Position numbers and translations under genes: made by a program. From Micromonospora sp. Llam0 (lineage in GTDB: Bacteria; Actinomycetota; Actinomycetes; Mycobacteriales; Micromonosporaceae), in NCBI RefSeq assembly GCF_003751085.1, contig NZ_RJJY01000001.1, forward strand, positions 2,294,001 through 2,358,000: a DNA stretch of 64,000 bases, given 5' to 3'. Below the pieces are notes generated by a model. That model worked only from the letters and a program-made list of their open reading frames with translations. It was not told where the DNA came from and did no database searches. Below, piece by piece: positions 34,700 through 44,701 of this stretch (the first letter of the stretch is position 1; each line of letters begins with the position of its first letter).

Positions 34700-36247
34700 T
34701 CATTCGCGGGCCTCTCCCAAGTCGTCGCCGGCTGAGCCAGGCTGTCCGGGCTGCCGCAACGGATCGTCCCACAAGATCACAAAGCCGTGCCCGACGTGCC
34801 GGCCCGAGGCAGACGGATCCTCACCCCAAGCCGACTGCCTCAACTTTGAGGCATGCGAGGGCAACTGCGCCACTCCCCCGGCGAAACCATTCGCCGACTC
34901 CACCATCGATCGCAGCACCCGGCACAGCTCAGCGGCCAACACCGGATCGCGGTGCCAGACGATGGCTGGGACACCGGACCGTACGCCGACGAGCAGTTGC
35001 CGCTCGGCCGCGCTGTCCGGCAACGGCGAATCGCTCAACACCAGAACGACCGCCGCCTCGTCACCCGTCAGCAACGCCTCCAGTTGGGCGTCGACCTGAT
35101 CGGGCGCGGCGCAGAATATCTGAGAAGACCCACCGCCCGCAGCAACGCCACGCCAACGCACCCGCCAACGCCGATGCCACTCGGGGGATCGCAGCCGCTC
35201 CAGCGAGCGGATCACCAGTGGATACTCCACCACCAGCGGACTCGGCACCGGCGACCGAAGTTCCTTGCGCCAGGCGTCGACCGGCTCGTTGATCAACTGC
35301 CACGGCAGGACGATTTCGATCGTTACCGGCCCCGCCTGGTGTGCCCAGCGCCGCTCCGTCTCCGACAGCACCTCGTCGACCGCGGCCTCCAGATCGCCAT
35401 AGCGCACATGACGGTGCTCACCGCGCACCGGCGCCCAGGTCGGCGACGCCCACTGGTACCAGTGCGACATGATGAACGTATCGTCGTCGCCGCCGTACTT
35501 CTCGAACTGGATGATCAGGTAGGCCGTCGCCGGGCCGACGTCGCCGTCCGGGACGACGGTGGAGGCGGTGACGGTGGAGCCGGTGACGGCCGCCCCGACG
35601 AGTGCGTCCTCCGGCACGTCCCACTCCTCGGCCAGCGTCCGTACCAGCCTACGCAGCCGCTGCCGCGACCCGGCCGGCACACTGTCGTCGAGCCGGCCGA
35701 GCAGCCGCAACCAGTGCGGCACCCCGCCGGTCGACGGCGCCACCACAAGATGGGCGAACAGATGCCACAGCGACGTACAGTGCTCCGGCAGCGGCAGCTG
35801 CCGGCACTCGACCACGAACCGATGCCACCGCGCGGTCACCGGCACCAGGGACAGGTCGCCACGCAACCAACCCAGATCATGCTCGGCGAACTGCTCGAAC
35901 ACCTGCCACTCGTCGGACAACTGGAACAGCGTCAGGGTCCGCACACCGTCCGGCTCCAGCACGTCGAGACACTCGGCGAGCAGGCGCAGCCCGCCGGTAC
36001 GGTCGATGCAGGCCGTCACCAGCTCCACCAGCTGCGGCCGTAACACCGCCAGGTCACGCAGCCGCAGCGGCCCGCCGAACGACTCCTCGACCAGACGCAG
36101 CAGCACCTGCCGGCTGCTCGGATCCCGGACCACGTCCGACTCCTCAAGCAGACCGGCTACCTCGGCGGTGATCCGGCGACGCTCCGCCCACTGCGGGGAC
36201 GACACACGCCGCTCGCCGTCACTCGGGTCCAGCATCGGGCTGGCCAT
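34700..36247 (-). CDS. VMAP-like protein with N-terminal effector-associated domain
   Basis: This 515-residue protein begins with a helical domain of about 80 residues (VRDPSSRQVLLRLVEESFGG, LRPQLVELVTACIDRTGGL, LLAECLDVLEP) like the effector-associated domain 2. The rest matches the vWA-MoxR-associated protein C-terminal type: TAYLIIQFEKYG, VTIEIVLPWQLINEPVDAW, PLVVEYPLVIRSLERL and a C-terminal region VGHGFVILWDDPLRQP. These proteins serve as scaffolds in conflict systems, joining an effector through paired domains. The likely partner is the caspase-like protein at 27288. No vWA or MoxR gene is in the window. Confidence 0.8.
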   Translation of the reverse strand: MASPMLDPSDGERRVSSPQWAERRRITAEVAGLLEESDVVRDPSSRQVLLRLVEESFGGPLRLRDLAVLRPQLVELVTACIDRTGGLRLLAECLDVLEPDGVRTLTLFQLSDEWQVFEQFAEHDLGWLRGDLSLVPVTARWHRFVVECRQLPLPEHCTSLWHLFAHLVVAPSTGGVPHWLRLLGRLDDSVPAGSRQRLRRLVRTLAEEWDVPEDALVGAAVTGSTVTASTVVPDGDVGPATAYLIIQFEKYGGDDDTFIMSHWYQWASPTWAPVRGEHRHVRYGDLEAAVDEVLSETERRWAHQAGPVTIEIVLPWQLINEPVDAWRKELRSPVPSPLVVEYPLVIRSLERLRSPEWHRRWRVRWRGVAAGGGSSQIFCAAPDQVDAQLEALLTGDEAAVVLVLSDSPLPDSAAERQLLVGVRSGVPAIVWHRDPVLAAELCRVLRSMVESANGFAGGVAQLPSHASKLRQSAWGEDPSASGRHVGHGFVILWDDPLRQPGQPGSAGDDLGEARE

Positions 36248-36277
36248 TCCAATGGCACCGGGCCGACCCGGCCCGGA

Positions 36278-36715
36278 TCAATCGGGCCGTCCCGGCCCGA
36301 ACGGATCCAATGTCTCCAGCGCACGAACCACGTCGTCGGCGTTACCAGCCAGCTCCGCCCGCCGCCGCTGACCGTCCTGCTCGAACACGGCGATCACCCG
36401 CAGCGGGCCGGAGCGGCTACGTAGCATCGACTGGATCGCGTACCAGCCGGCCGACGACGCGATACCGACCGCGATCTGCAGCAACGTGTCGGCCACCGGG
36501 CCCCGGGCGGACAGGATCTCGGACTCCGCCGCCGGATGCCAGGTACGCGCGGTGACCCCCTGCGCGGTCAACTGGTCGACCAACTGTGTCGTGTGTGCCG
36601 GGTAGACCGGTGTGCCGTGGTCAAACGCCTGCGGCAGAAACACCACGTCGGTGCCGGCCACCGGCCCCGGACCGGCATCTGCGGGCACGGTGACGACGGA
36701 TTCCTCGGAGAGCAT
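36278..36715 (-). CDS. small EACC1-like protein
   Basis: This 145-residue protein has a first half with VVFLPQAFDHGTPVYPAHTTQ and a second half with LLQIAVGIASSAGWYAIQSMLRSR then RVIAVFEQDGQRRRAELAGN. The helix followed by two strands recalls the effector-associated constant component EACC1 that accompanies effector-associated-domain systems, though the match is weak and the N-terminal half is extra. It is first of the minus-strand unit with the VMAP-like and NB-ARC genes (30 and 52 base gaps). The ATG at 36715 is chosen. Confidence 0.6.
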   Translation of the reverse strand: MLSEESVVTVPADAGPGPVAGTDVVFLPQAFDHGTPVYPAHTTQLVDQLTAQGVTARTWHPAAESEILSARGPVADTLLQIAVGIASSAGWYAIQSMLRSRSGPLRVIAVFEQDGQRRRAELAGNADDVVRALETLDPFGPGRPD

Positions 36716-36842
36716 GTGACGATGGTATGTGGACCACGCGACCCAGCCGACCCCGGACGTCCGACCCGGTTGAGCGACACTGCTACAACAGACCACACAG
36801 GCATGACTGTCACCCTTTGCAGCGATCGAGCGGAGGTGCGCG

Positions 36843-37343
36843 ATGCCCGACCCGACCGAGCCAGGCTGGCGGCCGAGCTACACCGGCGACGACAGCCTCG
36901 GTGATGTCGGTGCCGGTCGACGCCTCGGAGCACACCTGTACTACCTGTACCGGGCCGGCCGGAACGAGATTCCTGAGATCGCCTCCGTCTACGCCATGCT
37001 GACCAGGCGGATGCACGGCATCGTCGATGCGCTGGAAACGCAGTTCGATCGTCCAGGGCTCGGGATGGATCCGGCGCATCTGCGGCTGATGGAGTTGCGG
37101 GACGAGACACATGACGTGTTCCGTCAGACATGCCTGCGGATGCAGATGGTCGGCTCTGCGCTCGTGGACATCGCAGACTCGTACGCCGCCACTGACGGGT
37201 TGGCCGCCGACGAGTTCTCGCGGCTGCTGGACGAAAACGCCGAGGACTACCGGGCCTCGCCGCCGCACGTCCCTGAACTGCCCGGGGTACACGATCCCCC
37301 GCCAAGCAGACAGAGTCATGACGGACGCCTCGGTGGTATCTAA
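36843..37343 (+). CDS. helical protein, likely type VII-associated
   Basis: This 166-residue protein is helical from about residue 25 to 135 (LYYLYRAGRNEIPEIASVYAM, LMELRDETHDVFRQ) with no signal peptide or membrane segment. ATG at 36843 follows GGAGG. The next gene encodes a protein with WEG motif and the two probably form a unit, so a chaperone or partner role for a type VII-type substrate is plausible. I do not recognise a family. Confidence 0.7.
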   Translation: MPDPTEPGWRPSYTGDDSLGDVGAGRRLGAHLYYLYRAGRNEIPEIASVYAMLTRRMHGIVDALETQFDRPGLGMDPAHLRLMELRDETHDVFRQTCLRMQMVGSALVDIADSYAATDGLAADEFSRLLDENAEDYRASPPHVPELPGVHDPPPSRQSHDGRLGGI

Positions 37344-37393
37344 ACTGATATGTCCCTGCTTCCCGGTATCGACGCGATCATGAGGAAGTCTTC

Positions 37394-38497
37394 GTGGCCG
37401 AACCTTCGATCACCTTCAATCCACGCGAGTTTCACCGTAAACTCTCGGAAATCCAGGGCTACTTCGCCGAGCTGTACTACATCGACACCGCGATGGCCTT
37501 CCTGGAGAAAGAAGAAGCCAGCTGGTGGCACCAGACGCCGGTCGGCCCCGGCACGCACTACATCGAGGCCCGGTTCGGGACCACGTTCCCCTTCACCAAG
37601 ATCTACCACGTGCCGGCGGACTACGTACGCCTGCCGTGGCACGAAAGCCGCAAGGAGGAGGTCGAGGAGCATCTCCAGACGCTAGCCAATGACGCGGAGA
37701 CCTGGGCGGCGACCGAGGTCAATGCCATCACGACCCGGGTCAAACCGTATACCTGGCCGGTGGGTGCCTGGTACGAAAGCCAGTGCATCCAGCCGATCCT
37801 GAGCGCACACGACATGCTGACCGACGAGGTCAGCGCCGACTTCGGAAAGCTGAGCCACAGCCTCGGGAACTGGGAGGGTGACGCAGCCGACAACTTCGCC
37901 ACCAACTTCTACAACCCGTTCGAGCACACCCTGCGTAGTCAGAAGCAGCTACTTACCGCGCTGGCCGCTGGCGTCACCGCCGCCAAGGCAATCGCCGAGT
38001 CCACTCAGCACAGCCTCATAAACGTCGTGCATTACACCGGTGAGGCGCTCCGCGAGCAACTGGAACTTGCCCAGAGCATGGCGGAACTGGCGCGGCAGGA
38101 ATCGCTACGCAACATTTTGGTCATCGCCGGGGGTGCGGCGACGGTGTTCGGTGGGATCCTCGGTGGCGCGACGGCGACCGCCGGTGGCCTGTGGGTAGCG
38201 AGTTCAGGCGTTGTTGCGGGTGGCGTGAGCATCGCCGCGACGACCATCCCGGACGGCGGCTGGGCGGCGCTCGATCTGCAGGGAAGCACCGCCGCTGACC
38301 TGCTCAGATCAGTCTCGGACGCGATCGGGCAGATCATCGAGAACGACAGCGACCAGCACGCGGCGCTGCGGGACGTGACCCAGGAGGCGCTCAACCGCGT
38401 CGACTCGCTCCGAAGCGGCGACGAGGATGGCCGGCTCATCCCGGTCGAGCCAAACATCTTGTCCGGCGTCGACGGGACCGACTTCTACCTTCCCTGA
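37394..38497 (+). CDS. WXG-like (type VII secretion-type) protein
   Basis: This 367-residue protein has a long helical hairpin with a WXG-type turn (SLGNWEGDAADNFATNF, about residues 155-175), then helices up to residue 245, a Gly/Ala-rich hydrophobic stretch (IVIAGGAATVFGGILGGATAT-like, about 245-290) and an acidic C-terminus. The layout fits large WXG100/LXG-like substrates of ESX/type VII systems. The GTG start at 37394 is set by GAGGAAG six bases away. No secretion ATPase is in the window. Confidence 0.7.
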   Translation: MAEPSITFNPREFHRKLSEIQGYFAELYYIDTAMAFLEKEEASWWHQTPVGPGTHYIEARFGTTFPFTKIYHVPADYVRLPWHESRKEEVEEHLQTLANDAETWAATEVNAITTRVKPYTWPVGAWYESQCIQPILSAHDMLTDEVSADFGKLSHSLGNWEGDAADNFATNFYNPFEHTLRSQKQLLTALAAGVTAAKAIAESTQHSLINVVHYTGEALREQLELAQSMAELARQESLRNILVIAGGAATVFGGILGGATATAGGLWVASSGVVAGGVSIAATTIPDGGWAALDLQGSTAADLLRSVSDAIGQIIENDSDQHAALRDVTQEALNRVDSLRSGDEDGRLIPVEPNILSGVDGTDFYLP

Positions 38498-38530
38498 CGA
38501 CATCCGACACGACGGCACTGGAGGACTGCC

Positions 38531-39217
38531 ATGCGTCTGCGTACCGCTCGACTCCGAGGCGGCATGATCGCGGTGGCGCTCGTGGTCGTCGCCGCCGGGT
38601 GCGGCGCCGGCGGCCCGACGCCGCCGCCTGAATCGAATCCACGGTACGAGCAGATTCCTGAAGACCTGTGCGATCGGCTGCGGTTCGAGGAGGTGTTCGA
38701 CCGGTTTACTCTGGACCTCGCCCCTTCCCATCAGGATGGCTCGGACTACCGCACGGAGCGCAGCTACTGGCGGGTGCGATGCGACTTCGGCGCTCTCGCA
38801 CCCGACGAGCGCTTCACCACCGAGTTCGGCGAGTTCCAGCCGTCCGGCGCTGTGCAGGTCCGCGTCTACCACGACCTGACGGGCGCGGTGCAGGCGTACA
38901 ACCAGGACGTCGCAAACTACATCGATCTGCCGGAGGAAACCGGGCCGAACCCCATTACCGCCGATCTGGCCGGTTGGTGGGGCGACAGCGGCAGGTCGCT
39001 CCAGACGGCCCTGGTGCTGGATCCCGATGACTTCACCCTCGGCGACTTCGCCGCCTCCCAGCTCGACGTCACCCACCTCATCCGCCACGACAACCTGGTG
39101 ATGATGGTGTACGCGGGCGCGGTGGCCCCCACCGGGGAGACCGCAGAGGCGGTCACGCTGCTGCACGACCTGGCGGAAGCGCTGATCGACGAGACGGCCA
39201 GCCATCTCGACCGCTGA
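38531..39217 (+). CDS. lipoprotein, unknown function
   Basis: This 228-residue protein has a lipoprotein signal ([17 protein letters not shown]) with the lipobox cysteine at about residue 25, and an extracytoplasmic domain with two further cysteines (LCDRL and VRCDFG). It follows the WXG-like gene after 33 bases with a GGAGG ribosome site and may be part of the same unit. No known family. Confidence 0.85.
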   Translation: MRLRTARLRGGMIAVALVVVAAGCGAGGPTPPPESNPRYEQIPEDLCDRLRFEEVFDRFTLDLAPSHQDGSDYRTERSYWRVRCDFGALAPDERFTTEFGEFQPSGAVQVRVYHDLTGAVQAYNQDVANYIDLPEETGPNPITADLAGWWGDSGRSLQTALVLDPDDFTLGDFAASQLDVTHLIRHDNLVMMVYAGAVAPTGETAEAVTLLHDLAEALIDETASHLDR

Positions 39218-39278
39218 GCACGAACATCGGGTACGGCGGACGCGTACCGTTTCGCGGATGAGCAAGGAAGGAGACCGG

Positions 39279-40295
39279 GTGAGCAGCCCGGATCGGACGA
39301 GTGGCACGCCCGTACCGCAGTTGTTGACCGCGGCACGCGCCGGTGACGGCACCGCCTTCGGCCACCTGGTCGGCCCGCTCCGCGACGAGCTGCACGCCTA
39401 CTGCTACCGGATGCTGGGCTCAGTGCACGACGCCGACGACGCGGTGCAGGACACCTTCGACCGGGCGTGGCGCAACCTGGACCGGTTCGAGGACCGGGAC
39501 GGGTCGATCCGGCCCTGGCTGTACAAGATCGCCACGAACCGTGCCCTGACCATCATCGAGCGTCGCGGCAGGCGGGAACTCCCCACCGACCTGAGCCCGC
39601 AGGGGGCACCCCTGGTCGAGACGGTGTGGCTGGGTCCGTACCCGGACCAGCCGGCCGGACCGACGGCGTCGCGCAGCCCGGAAGCGCAGATCATCGCCCA
39701 GGAAAGCGTCGAGCTGGCGTTCGTCGCGGCCCTGCAACACCTGTCGGCCACGCAGCGGGCGGTCCTGCTGCTCCGCGACGTACTCGCCTACCCCGCCAGC
39801 GACGTCGCCGACCTGCTGGACACGACGGTCCCCGCCGTCAACAGCGCCCTGCAACGCGCCCGCAGAGCCGTCGCCGAGCTGCAACCGGCCGCCAGCCAGC
39901 AGCGGACCCTGGCCGCGCTCGGCGACGCCGCACAGCGGGAGCTCGCCCGACGGTACGCGGCCGCGTGGCAGGCGAACGATGTCGAGGCCATCGTGGCGAT
40001 GCTGACCGAGGACGCACGCTACTCGATGCCGCCGATGACCACCTGGTACGACGGACGCGACGCGATCCGCCCCTTCCTGGTCGACGTGGTGCTGCGGCAC
40101 CGCTGGCGGTTCCTGCCGACCCGGGCCAACGGGCAACTCGCCTTCGGCACGTACCTGTGGAACGACGACCGGAACGCGTACGTCCCCGCCGGCCTGGACG
40201 TGCTCACGCTGCGCGGACAGCAGGTCGCCGAAGTGGTCGCGTTCCTCGACGCCGACTTGCCGACCTTCGGCCTACCGGCCCAGCTGACTGGCTGA
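39279..40295 (+). CDS. ECF sigma factor with C-terminal SnoaL-like domain
   Basis: This 338-residue protein has sigma region 2 ([20 protein letters not shown]), region 4 ([21 protein letters not shown]) and an additional C-terminal NTF2/SnoaL-like domain from about residue 215 ([20 protein letters not shown] to [15 protein letters not shown]). This layout is that of the SigG/SigJ-type ECF factors, where the C-terminal domain replaces a separate anti-sigma. I chose the GTG at 39279 because AAGGAAGGAG lies six bases upstream; an ATG at 39258 adds seven residues. The next gene encodes a free SnoaL-like protein. Confidence 0.88.
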   Translation: MSSPDRTSGTPVPQLLTAARAGDGTAFGHLVGPLRDELHAYCYRMLGSVHDADDAVQDTFDRAWRNLDRFEDRDGSIRPWLYKIATNRALTIIERRGRRELPTDLSPQGAPLVETVWLGPYPDQPAGPTASRSPEAQIIAQESVELAFVAALQHLSATQRAVLLLRDVLAYPASDVADLLDTTVPAVNSALQRARRAVAELQPAASQQRTLAALGDAAQRELARRYAAAWQANDVEAIVAMLTEDARYSMPPMTTWYDGRDAIRPFLVDVVLRHRWRFLPTRANGQLAFGTYLWNDDRNAYVPAGLDVLTLRGQQVAEVVAFLDADLPTFGLPAQLTG

Positions 40296-40398
40296 CTGGC
40301 CGGCCTGTCGGACCGGTGTGGCGTGGCGCGATGAGTTTGCGGCCCGGCCGGGGTGGTAGTGCCGACGGACACACCGACCGGAAGGACACCCGCCGACC

Positions 40399-40860
40399 AT
40401 GGCCACCAACGAGGAACAGATCCGGACGCTGATCGGACGCTGGGCGGCGGCGGTGCAGCGCCGCGACCTGGCCGCCGTCCTGACCGACCACGCCGACGAC
40501 ATCGTGATGTTCGACGTCCCACCACCGCAGCAGGGGGTACGCGGCATTGACGCCTACCGGGAGAGCTGGCCGCCGTTCTTCCAGTGGCTGGCCAGCGGAG
40601 GTGGGGTGTTCGAGATCGAATCGCTGAAGGTCACCGCAGGCGACGACGTCGCTTTCGCGCACGCGCTGCTGCGCTGCGGCACCGAGGCGAGCTTCGCCGA
40701 GCACCCGGACGTCCGGCTGCGACTGACCCTCGGCCTGCGCAGGCAGAACGGCCGGTGGATCGTCACCCACGAGCACCATTCCTTCCCACTGGCCGACACC
40801 ACCCCGCAGGACCCGGCCCCGGATCAGAGCGCGGCCCAAGCCGAACAAGACCTAGGCTAG
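40399..40860 (+). CDS. SnoaL-like / NTF2-fold protein
   Basis: This 153-residue protein (EEQIRTLIGRWAAAVQRRDL, FDVPPPQQGVRGIDAYRESW, NGRWIVTHEHHSFPL) belongs to the SgcJ/EcaC branch of the SnoaL-like superfamily; several members are cyclases, most are unassigned. It is 103 bases after the ECF sigma gene with a GGAAGGA ribosome site. The stop overlaps the convergent permease gene stop by nine bases. Confidence 0.88.
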   Translation: MATNEEQIRTLIGRWAAAVQRRDLAAVLTDHADDIVMFDVPPPQQGVRGIDAYRESWPPFFQWLASGGGVFEIESLKVTAGDDVAFAHALLRCGTEASFAEHPDVRLRLTLGLRRQNGRWIVTHEHHSFPLADTTPQDPAPDQSAAQAEQDLG

Positions 40861-43296
40861 CTGCACCAGGACGAACCGACCTGCCACCATCGCGGCAAGC
40901 ACAGGCGGCACGAGCACGATGACCGACAGCGCCAACCACGGTACGTGCCAATGAAGCTCGGTGCTGAAACTGACGTAAGCCGCCGCCGGGCCGATCCCGG
41001 ACAGCAGGCCGAGCACGGCGCCGACCCCGACGATAAGCCACGCCTGAGCTGTCGTGATGCGTCGGCGGACGTGGGGAGCCGCGCCGACCGCAGCCATGGT
41101 CGCCAAGTCCGGCCGCAGCTCCACCGACGCCAGTCCGACCGCCACGGTGCTCGCCACGACGGTGACCAGGACACTCACCGTCGCCAGGAGGTAGAACATC
41201 ACGCCCACCTCACGCGACGACTGGTCGTCCGCCGGCACGGCGTCGACGGTTACCGGCGACGCCGGCGGTTCGGCGGCGGTGAGCTGCGCCGCGAGCAGGA
41301 TCGAGTTCGCCGCAGCCAGCTCCTGCTCATCCGGCATCCGCGTCGTGTCCACCACAACGAGCCGGACCCTGGTGTCCAGGCCGATCCGCTGCGCGGTCTC
41401 CGGCGCGAGCACCAGGCCGGGAAGCCTCGTGTAGTACTCCGACCGGCTGGCAACGACGGCGGGCACCAACGTGAGCCCTTTGCCGTCCGACGACAGCGCG
41501 ATACGGCCATCGGGCATCACCAGTGTGTCGTTGAACGCGACCGCGTCACCTCGGTCGAGCGCCTCCTGCTCGGGCCGGGTGGCGGGCCGGCCGGTCACCA
41601 ACTGGACGACCTCTGCCCCGCCGACGGCAACGTCCCGCTGCTCGGCGGCGACGGAGACCGTCGCGGTCGGGCCGGCCGGCAGATCGTGGTGGGCAACGTT
41701 GGCCTGCAGGTCCGTAGCGGTGACTACCCTGACCGTGGCACGGCTCGGCAGGGCACCGGCGACCCGTCGCAGACCGTCCGGCCCCAGCTTCTCCGCCGCG
41801 TCCACCGGGACCAGCACCTGGCCGGGACGGGCGTCGAGTCGGCTCGGGGTCACTTCGCCGCGAGCCGCGCCCGCCAGGGCAAGTGCGACGCTGCCGGCGA
41901 CCGCGGCGGTCACCGCGGCAACAGCCGCAGCCGTACGGAGCCGATGCCGGGCAGCATGGCGCAACGCCAGCCGTGACGGCATGGGAAGTAGACCGGCGAC
42001 CCGACCGCTCATCCGCACCAGCGCCGGCGTGCCGGCGACCACGCCGAGCAACAGCGCGACGCCGCCAGCGGCAAGCACCTGCGGCCGCCCTTGTGGGTTG
42101 CCGGAGACCAGCAACGCCACCACCCCCACGACAAGGAGCGCCAACCCAGCCACCGCGCCGAGGCCATCGACCTTCGACGTGTCCCGCTGGCCGCCGAGGG
42201 CGCCACGGACCGAGCCTTGCCGGACGGCGCGGGCCGGCAGCAGCGTGGCCAGCAGCGCGATGCACAGCGTGACGCCGATGACGCCCAGCAGCCGACCGGC
42301 CGGAAGCGACACGTCGATCAGGGGATGGTTGGCGACCTTTTCGATCAGCGGGGCGGCGGCGGCGAACGTCGCCAGCCCCAGGAGCACACCTGCGGACGCG
42401 GCCACGGCACCGAGCAGCAGCCCGCCTGCGACGACGATCCAGGTGACCTGCCGGGGCGTCGCACCAGCTGCGGAGACCAAGGCCAGCTCCCGACGCTGAC
42501 GTGCCGCCCCGACCAGGAACGCCGCCCCGACGAGCAGCACGACCTGCGCGCCCGCGAACGTCACAACGAGCAACGCCGCCGCCGTCTCGAGCCGGCGTTC
42601 CCCGGTGGTCGGGGCCATCTGCTCCCTGGACAGCACCGAAAGGTTGCTGGACCCGGCGTCCGTCCGTGGCGGCACCCATTCGTCGCCGTCGGGCAGCCGC
42701 ACCATCAGCTTTCCGGGCGCCGACGAGAGCGGAAACGCGTGCGGGACGAGCAGCCCCGATGTACGCAGCGACCGGCTCCAGTCGACGACACCGACGACGG
42801 TGAGCTCCCGCTGCGGCATCCCAGCGGTGACCGAGCCACCCAGCCGCAGCCCAAGATCCGCCGCCAGCCGCCGGGTCACAGCCACCTCGGCGGAGCCGTC
42901 CGGTGCCCGCCCGGACCGCACCACGTACCGGCCGTCGTTGGCCGGATGCGCCAGATCCGTCGCTTCGTACTCCTGTGCCCGCAGCCCGGCCGGGGTCCGC
43001 AGCACCGTACTGGCCTGGATCAACCCGGTGGTGTCGCTACCGGGCGGCAGGGTGGCTTCGACCCCCGCGAGGTCACCCGACCCGACGATCAGATCCGCAC
43101 CGCCCAGCGTAAAGGTGATCTCCTGCGCCGACGTGCCGCCAAGGTTGCTCCAGCTCGCGGTCAGGATCGTGCCGGCGTACGCGGGAATGAACAGCATCAG
43201 CAGCACGAGAACGCTGCGCCCCCGGTGACGCAGCGCCGAACGACGGGCGAGGCGCAGCGCCACCCGCGACGGGCCGACCAGATTGGCCCCGATCAT
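40852..43296 (-). CDS. FtsX-like ABC transporter permease
   Basis: This 814-residue permease has the duplicated FtsX layout: an N-terminal membrane helix (SVLVLLMLFIPAYAGTIL), a large outer domain (to about residue 235), three helices (VVTFAGAQVVLLVGAAFL onward), a second block of helices, a second outer domain and three C-terminal helices (LATVSVLVTVVASTVAVGLA, AWLIVGVGAVLGLLSGIG, LALSVIVLVPPVLAAMVAG). It probably works with the ATPase encoded upstream (ATGA overlap) to export or to displace a lipid or peptide; the substrate is unknown. Confidence 0.92.
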   Translation of the reverse strand: MIGANLVGPSRVALRLARRSALRHRGRSVLVLLMLFIPAYAGTILTASWSNLGGTSAQEITFTLGGADLIVGSGDLAGVEATLPPGSDTTGLIQASTVLRTPAGLRAQEYEATDLAHPANDGRYVVRSGRAPDGSAEVAVTRRLAADLGLRLGGSVTAGMPQRELTVVGVVDWSRSLRTSGLLVPHAFPLSSAPGKLMVRLPDGDEWVPPRTDAGSSNLSVLSREQMAPTTGERRLETAAALLVVTFAGAQVVLLVGAAFLVGAARQRRELALVSAAGATPRQVTWIVVAGGLLLGAVAASAGVLLGLATFAAAAPLIEKVANHPLIDVSLPAGRLLGVIGVTLCIALLATLLPARAVRQGSVRGALGGQRDTSKVDGLGAVAGLALLVVGVVALLVSGNPQGRPQVLAAGGVALLLGVVAGTPALVRMSGRVAGLLPMPSRLALRHAARHRLRTAAAVAAVTAAVAGSVALALAGAARGEVTPSRLDARPGQVLVPVDAAEKLGPDGLRRVAGALPSRATVRVVTATDLQANVAHHDLPAGPTATVSVAAEQRDVAVGGAEVVQLVTGRPATRPEQEALDRGDAVAFNDTLVMPDGRIALSSDGKGLTLVPAVVASRSEYYTRLPGLVLAPETAQRIGLDTRVRLVVVDTTRMPDEQELAAANSILLAAQLTAAEPPASPVTVDAVPADDQSSREVGVMFYLLATVSVLVTVVASTVAVGLASVELRPDLATMAAVGAAPHVRRRITTAQAWLIVGVGAVLGLLSGIGPAAAYVSFSTELHWHVPWLALSVIVLVPPVLAAMVAGRFVLVQLA

Positions 43297-44015
43297 GACG
43301 ACTCACCCAGCAGCCGCCGAGGATCGTCGCGTTCCGGCGTCGCGTCGACGAGACGCCCGTCGCGGACGAAGATGGTCCGGTCCGCCCAACCGGCGTACCT
43401 CGCCTCGTGGGTGACCAGCACGCCTGCCGCACCGGCGTCGATCCGCGCCCGCAGCACCTTCAGCACGGCGACGCTGGTCTGCGAGTCCAGGGCGCCGGTC
43501 GGCTCGTCCGCCAGCACCAGCCGCCGCCCGCCGACCAACGCCCGGGCGATCGCCACCCGCTGCTGCTGCCCGCCGGAAAGCTGATCAGGAAACCGGTCGG
43601 CTTCAGCGGCCAGGCCGACCTCGTCCAGCGCGGCGACCGCCGCCGACCGAGCCGACCGCACCCCGGCACCGGCCAGCTCCAGCGGCAGGGCGACGTTCTC
43701 AGCCGCAGTCAGGTCGGTCACCAGGTTGTAGTCCTGAAACACGTAGCCGATCCGGTCCCGCCGCAGATGCGCAACCGCAGTCGGGTCGAGACCGCCGAGC
43801 TGCACCCCTTCGACCTCGACCGAGCCGGCGGTGGGCGTGTCGAGACCACCCGCGACGGCGAGAAGCGTCGACTTGCCGGATCCGGACGGCCCCATCACCG
43901 CGACCAGCTCACCCGGCCTGACCGACAGGCTGACACCCGCCAACGCCCGTACGGACACCTCGCCAGCCTGGTACACCCGCTCCACGTCGGTGAGCCGCAG
44001 CACCGGGCCGCTCAT
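43293..44015 (-). CDS. ABC transporter ATP-binding protein (MacB/LolD type)
   Basis: This 240-residue ATPase has Walker A GPSGSGKST, the Q-loop VFQDYNLV, the signature LSGGQQQRVAIARAL and Walker B LVLADEPTGALD, then the H-loop VTHEARYA. It pairs with the FtsX-like permease. The ATG at 44015 overlaps the stop of the PadR gene by four bases, so regulator, ATPase and permease form one transcript. Confidence 0.95.
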   Translation of the reverse strand: MSGPVLRLTDVERVYQAGEVSVRALAGVSLSVRPGELVAVMGPSGSGKSTLLAVAGGLDTPTAGSVEVEGVQLGGLDPTAVAHLRRDRIGYVFQDYNLVTDLTAAENVALPLELAGAGVRSARSAAVAALDEVGLAAEADRFPDQLSGGQQQRVAIARALVGGRRLVLADEPTGALDSQTSVAVLKVLRARIDAGAAGVLVTHEARYAGWADRTIFVRDGRLVDATPERDDPRRLLGESS

Positions 44016-44605
44016 CGCCGCGCCTGCTCGGGCATCGGCTGCTCGGTCGCGACCCGGCTCGGATCGGGCGGTGGCCGGTCGTGCCGACGGCGCAGCGTCG
44101 TCGCCTCGGCATGGTCGAGCCACCGAATTTCGCTCTCCAGGCCGAAGATCAGATGGTCCAGCAGTAGCGTCCAGGTGAGATCGTCCTCTGCGTCGGAGCG
44201 CCGACGCAGATCTGTGTAGTCACGCATCTGCCGCATCGACTCGGTCCGCTGCTTCTGCACCACGAGTGCGATGTCGACGTGCGGGTCGACCGCCGCCATC
44301 GCCAGTTTGATGGCCAGTTCACTACGCGGGCGGTCGGTTTCGGTGATCGGAGTGACGTACCAGCTCTCCAGAGCTCGCCGACCCTGCTCGGTGATCGCGA
44401 ACATCTCCCGGCCGTCGCCGTTGGTCCCAACCGGAGCGACATCGCCGTCCCGGGCGAGACGGTCAAGCGTGGTGTAGATCTGTCCGACGTTCACCGCCCA
44501 GCTGCCGCCGGTGCGGGCGTCGAACTCGGTCCTGAGCTGGTAGCCGTACTTGGGGCCGTCGGCGAAGAGAGCCAGTAGCCCCCACCGCACCGCAGTTCGC
44601 TGCAT
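44012..44605 (-). CDS. PadR-family transcriptional regulator
   Basis: This 197-residue repressor has the PadR winged helix (AVRWGLLALFADGPKYGYQL, VGQIYTTLDRLARDGDVAPV) and a helical C-terminal domain for dimerisation. It heads the unit with the ABC transporter, as PadR proteins that sense small toxic molecules often do. ATG at 44605 is preferred; a GTG at 44614 lies inside the likely ribosome site. Just upstream, AGTAAGTAGTTACCCAGTAA (44624-44643) is an AT-rich repeat element that could be its operator. Confidence 0.9.
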   Translation of the reverse strand: MQRTAVRWGLLALFADGPKYGYQLRTEFDARTGGSWAVNVGQIYTTLDRLARDGDVAPVGTNGDGREMFAITEQGRRALESWYVTPITETDRPRSELAIKLAMAAVDPHVDIALVVQKQRTESMRQMRDYTDLRRRSDAEDDLTWTLLLDHLIFGLESEIRWLDHAEATTLRRRHDRPPPDPSRVATEQPMPEQARR

Positions 44606-44623
44606 ACCGGACACCCTACCAAG

Positions 44624-44643
44624 TAAGTAGTTACCCAGTAAGC
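44624..44643. promoter_or_regulatory. possible PadR operator
   Basis: Two AGTAA elements surround GTAGTTACC about 20 bases upstream of the PadR start, in an otherwise GC-rich context. Autoregulation through such a site is typical of PadR repressors, but this one fits no fixed consensus. Confidence 0.35.
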
Positions 44644-44701
44644 ACTCCCCCTAGATGCGGCGGTACACGCCTCGTGTCTCCACCCGGTACGGTGACGTGT
44701 C

